A stretch of 6,658 nucleotides of DNA, from assembly GCA_913776405.1 (NCBI GenBank), contig CAJYOV010000663.1, positions 1-6,658 on the forward strand, read 5' to 3'. A program made the position numbers and the translations under genes. The stretch is from Pseudobdellovibrionaceae bacterium. Its GTDB lineage: Bacteria > Bdellovibrionota > Bdellovibrionia > Bdellovibrionales > JAMPXM01. Shown one piece after another: positions 5,661-6,658 of this stretch (its first letter is position 1; each line of letters begins with the position of its first letter). A model generated the notes under the pieces. That model was not told the origin of the DNA. It searched no databases and was given only the letters and a program-made list of their open reading frames with translations.

Positions 5661-6557
5661 ATGGATTTTTTCACAGGTAAAGACGGAGCCAAATTATTTT
5701 ATCGCGTAGCCGGCGAGGGTGCGCCAGTCATTCTCATTCACGGGTGGCCGCTTCACGGCGCGATGTTCGAATACCAAACGCTTGAGCTTTTGCGTCGAGG
5801 CTTTCAAGTTATCACTTACGATCGTCGCGGCTTTGGTTACTCGGATCAAACAGCCGAAAACTACGACTACAATACGTTCGCCGACGATCTTGCGGCCCTG
5901 ATTGACCACCTTGGCGTTCAAGGCGTCTCGCTAGTCGGTTTCTCGATGGGCGGCGGCGAGATCGCCCGTTATCTCGGTCGCTACGGTACAGAGAAGATCG
6001 CAAGCGCGGTTTTAGTGTCGGCGGTCACTCCTTACATGCTGAAGGATGGCTCAAACCCACACGGTGTTGACGTATCGGTCTTCAAAAAGATGATCGAAGG
6101 TATCGAGGAAGACCGACCAGCCTTCTTGGCCAATTTTACGAAGCAGTTCTTCGGAGTAAACGTCGTGAGCCACCCGGTGTCACAAGAAACGATGCACTGG
6201 TGCGGCCAGATGGCGCTAAAGGCGGGTCTCAAGGCCACGATCGATTGCGTTACTGCGTTCGGAAAGACGGATTTCCGCGCGGACATGAACGCGTTCGATC
6301 TGCCGACATTGATCATTCACGGAACATCGGACAAGACGGTGCCGATTGAAGTCTCGGGAGAAGCGGCGGCGAAACTCTTGCCAAAAGCGGAATTCAAAAA
6401 ATACGAGGGCGCGCCTCACGGCCTCTTCATCACTCACAAGCAGCAGTTGAATGAGGATCTAGTGAGCTTCCTTCAGGCGCATCGACCGGCGAATGCAGTC
6501 GGCGCTCAAAAGAAAATCGCTGCGTCAGCGCAGCGATCTCCTAGCGAACTGATTTAA
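5661..6557 (+). CDS. Alpha/beta hydrolase, non-heme chloroperoxidase/arylesterase-like
   Basis: A 298-residue alpha/beta-hydrolase with a complete catalytic triad: nucleophile S95 in the elbow GFSMGG, acid D224 in HGTSDKTVP, and base H253 in GAPHGLF. The oxyanion region is HGWPLHG (27-33) with W29, and YDRRGFGYSD (53-62) follows, all typical of the cofactor-free haloperoxidase/esterase group. The core ends near residue 273, matching the usual family length of about 275. The remaining 25 residues are a low-complexity polar tail whose codons contain a perfect hairpin (see terminator). The likely activity is hydrolysis of esters or lactones, possibly with perhydrolase side activity; the substrate is unknown. 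The start is set by GGAGG at 5650-5654, six bases before the ATG. It is divergent from the kinase operon and convergent with a gene 13 bases to the right. There is no signal peptide, so it is cytoplasmic. Confidence 0.92.
   Translation: MDFFTGKDGAKLFYRVAGEGAPVILIHGWPLHGAMFEYQTLELLRRGFQVITYDRRGFGYSDQTAENYDYNTFADDLAALIDHLGVQGVSLVGFSMGGGEIARYLGRYGTEKIASAVLVSAVTPYMLKDGSNPHGVDVSVFKKMIEGIEEDRPAFLANFTKQFFGVNVVSHPVSQETMHWCGQMALKAGLKATIDCVTAFGKTDFRADMNAFDLPTLIIHGTSDKTVPIEVSGEAAAKLLPKAEFKKYEGAPHGLFITHKQQLNEDLVSFLQAHRPANAVGAQKKIAASAQRSPSELI
6508..6537 (-). terminator. Intrinsic terminator of the right-edge minus-strand gene, embedded in the hydrolase 3' end
   Basis: ATCGCTGCG (6516-6524), loop TCAG and CGCAGCGAT (6529-6537) form a perfect nine-pair, GC-rich stem. 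Read on the minus strand it is followed at once by TTTCTTTT (6515-6508), the classic terminator tail. On the plus strand CTCCTAGC follows, so it does not serve the hydrolase in the usual way. It lies about 33 bases downstream of the stop codon of the minus-strand gene entering from the right. Confidence 0.75.
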
Positions 6558-6570
6558 ATAGAGCTGTTTG

Positions 6571-6658
6571 TTACCGGCCTGCTGCAGCCCGAGCGGCTGC
6601 GGCAGCTGGCTTACACATCTCGTCGATGGAAGCGTAGCGGCTCTTCTTATTCCCGAAG
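6571..6658 (-). CDS. C-terminal end of an unidentified gene entering from the right edge
   Basis: On the minus strand an open frame enters from the window edge and ends at a TAA (6571-6573), giving 28 visible residues: FGNKKSRYASIDEMCK and then an alanine/arginine tail of 12 residues (PAAAAARAAAGR). The frame is believable as a real gene because a strong minus-strand intrinsic terminator lies just downstream and the region to its left is fully explained by the convergent hydrolase. Too little is visible to name a family. The basic, alanine-rich end is the only notable feature. Confidence 0.55.
   Translation of the reverse strand, partial: FGNKKSRYASIDEMCKPAAAAARAAAGR

Noticed and set aside
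5694..6437. Minus-strand open frames of 63-94 codons inside the hydrolase gene
   Set aside because: The plus-strand hydrolase has an intact triad and ribosome site; the antisense frames are compositional shadows.
6516..6537. Reading the 9-pair hairpin as the hydrolase's own terminator
   Set aside because: It lies before the hydrolase stop codon and no T-run follows it on the plus strand. The T-tail is on the minus-strand side.
1..6658. CRISPR arrays, tRNA or rRNA genes, insertion sequences and phage attachment sites
   Set aside because: No regularly spaced identical repeats, cloverleaf-like segments, transposase motifs or terminal inverted repeats were seen. Nearly all bases are accounted for by protein genes.

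Overview
The window is a compact bacterial stretch with about half G+C by eye and no RNA genes, mobile elements or CRISPR. Strong Shine-Dalgarno sites, short gaps and a soluble multi-PAS hybrid kinase suggest a free-living Gram-negative bacterium. Codon and protein style would fit a Bdellovibrionota or deltaproteobacterial-type genome, but that is an impression and not a demonstrated placement.

Layout: (1) Positions 1-1501, plus strand, hold the 3' part of a RibD-C/dihydrofolate-reductase-like reductase (cut by the left edge). It is followed 16 bases later by a complete zinc-dependent alcohol/aldehyde dehydrogenase, and the two are probably one transcript. (2) Positions 1538-5446, minus strand, hold a tightly packed three-gene signalling operon. 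Its genes encode a 923-residue hybrid histidine kinase (three PAS, HisKA, HATPase, REC, HPt), a 213-residue REC protein with a histidine-kinase-like helical hairpin but no ATPase domain, and a 159-residue single-PAS protein. The first two genes overlap by ATGA and the third follows after 19 bases. (3) Positions 5447-5660 are a 214-base divergent intergenic region. It has a candidate promoter for the kinase operon with an 8-base direct repeat inside it, and two imperfect dyads on the hydrolase side. (4) Positions 5661-6557, plus strand, hold an alpha/beta hydrolase of the non-heme chloroperoxidase/esterase type. (5) Positions 6571-6658, minus strand, hold the 3' end of an alanine-rich gene running off the right edge. 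Its apparent intrinsic terminator lies inside the last codons of the hydrolase.

How the genes may work together: the kinase carries a full internal phosphorelay (H409 to D707 to H862), appears cytoplasmic, and probably reads an internal redox, gas or ligand signal through its PAS repeats. No protein in the operon has a recognisable DNA-binding or enzymatic output domain. Phosphate must therefore either leave through HPt to a regulator elsewhere or pass to the REC-DHp protein, whose role (phosphate sink, phosphatase or protein-interaction switch) is the most interesting open question here. The flanking oxidoreductases and hydrolase are ordinary metabolic or detoxification enzymes with no demonstrated link to the signalling operon.
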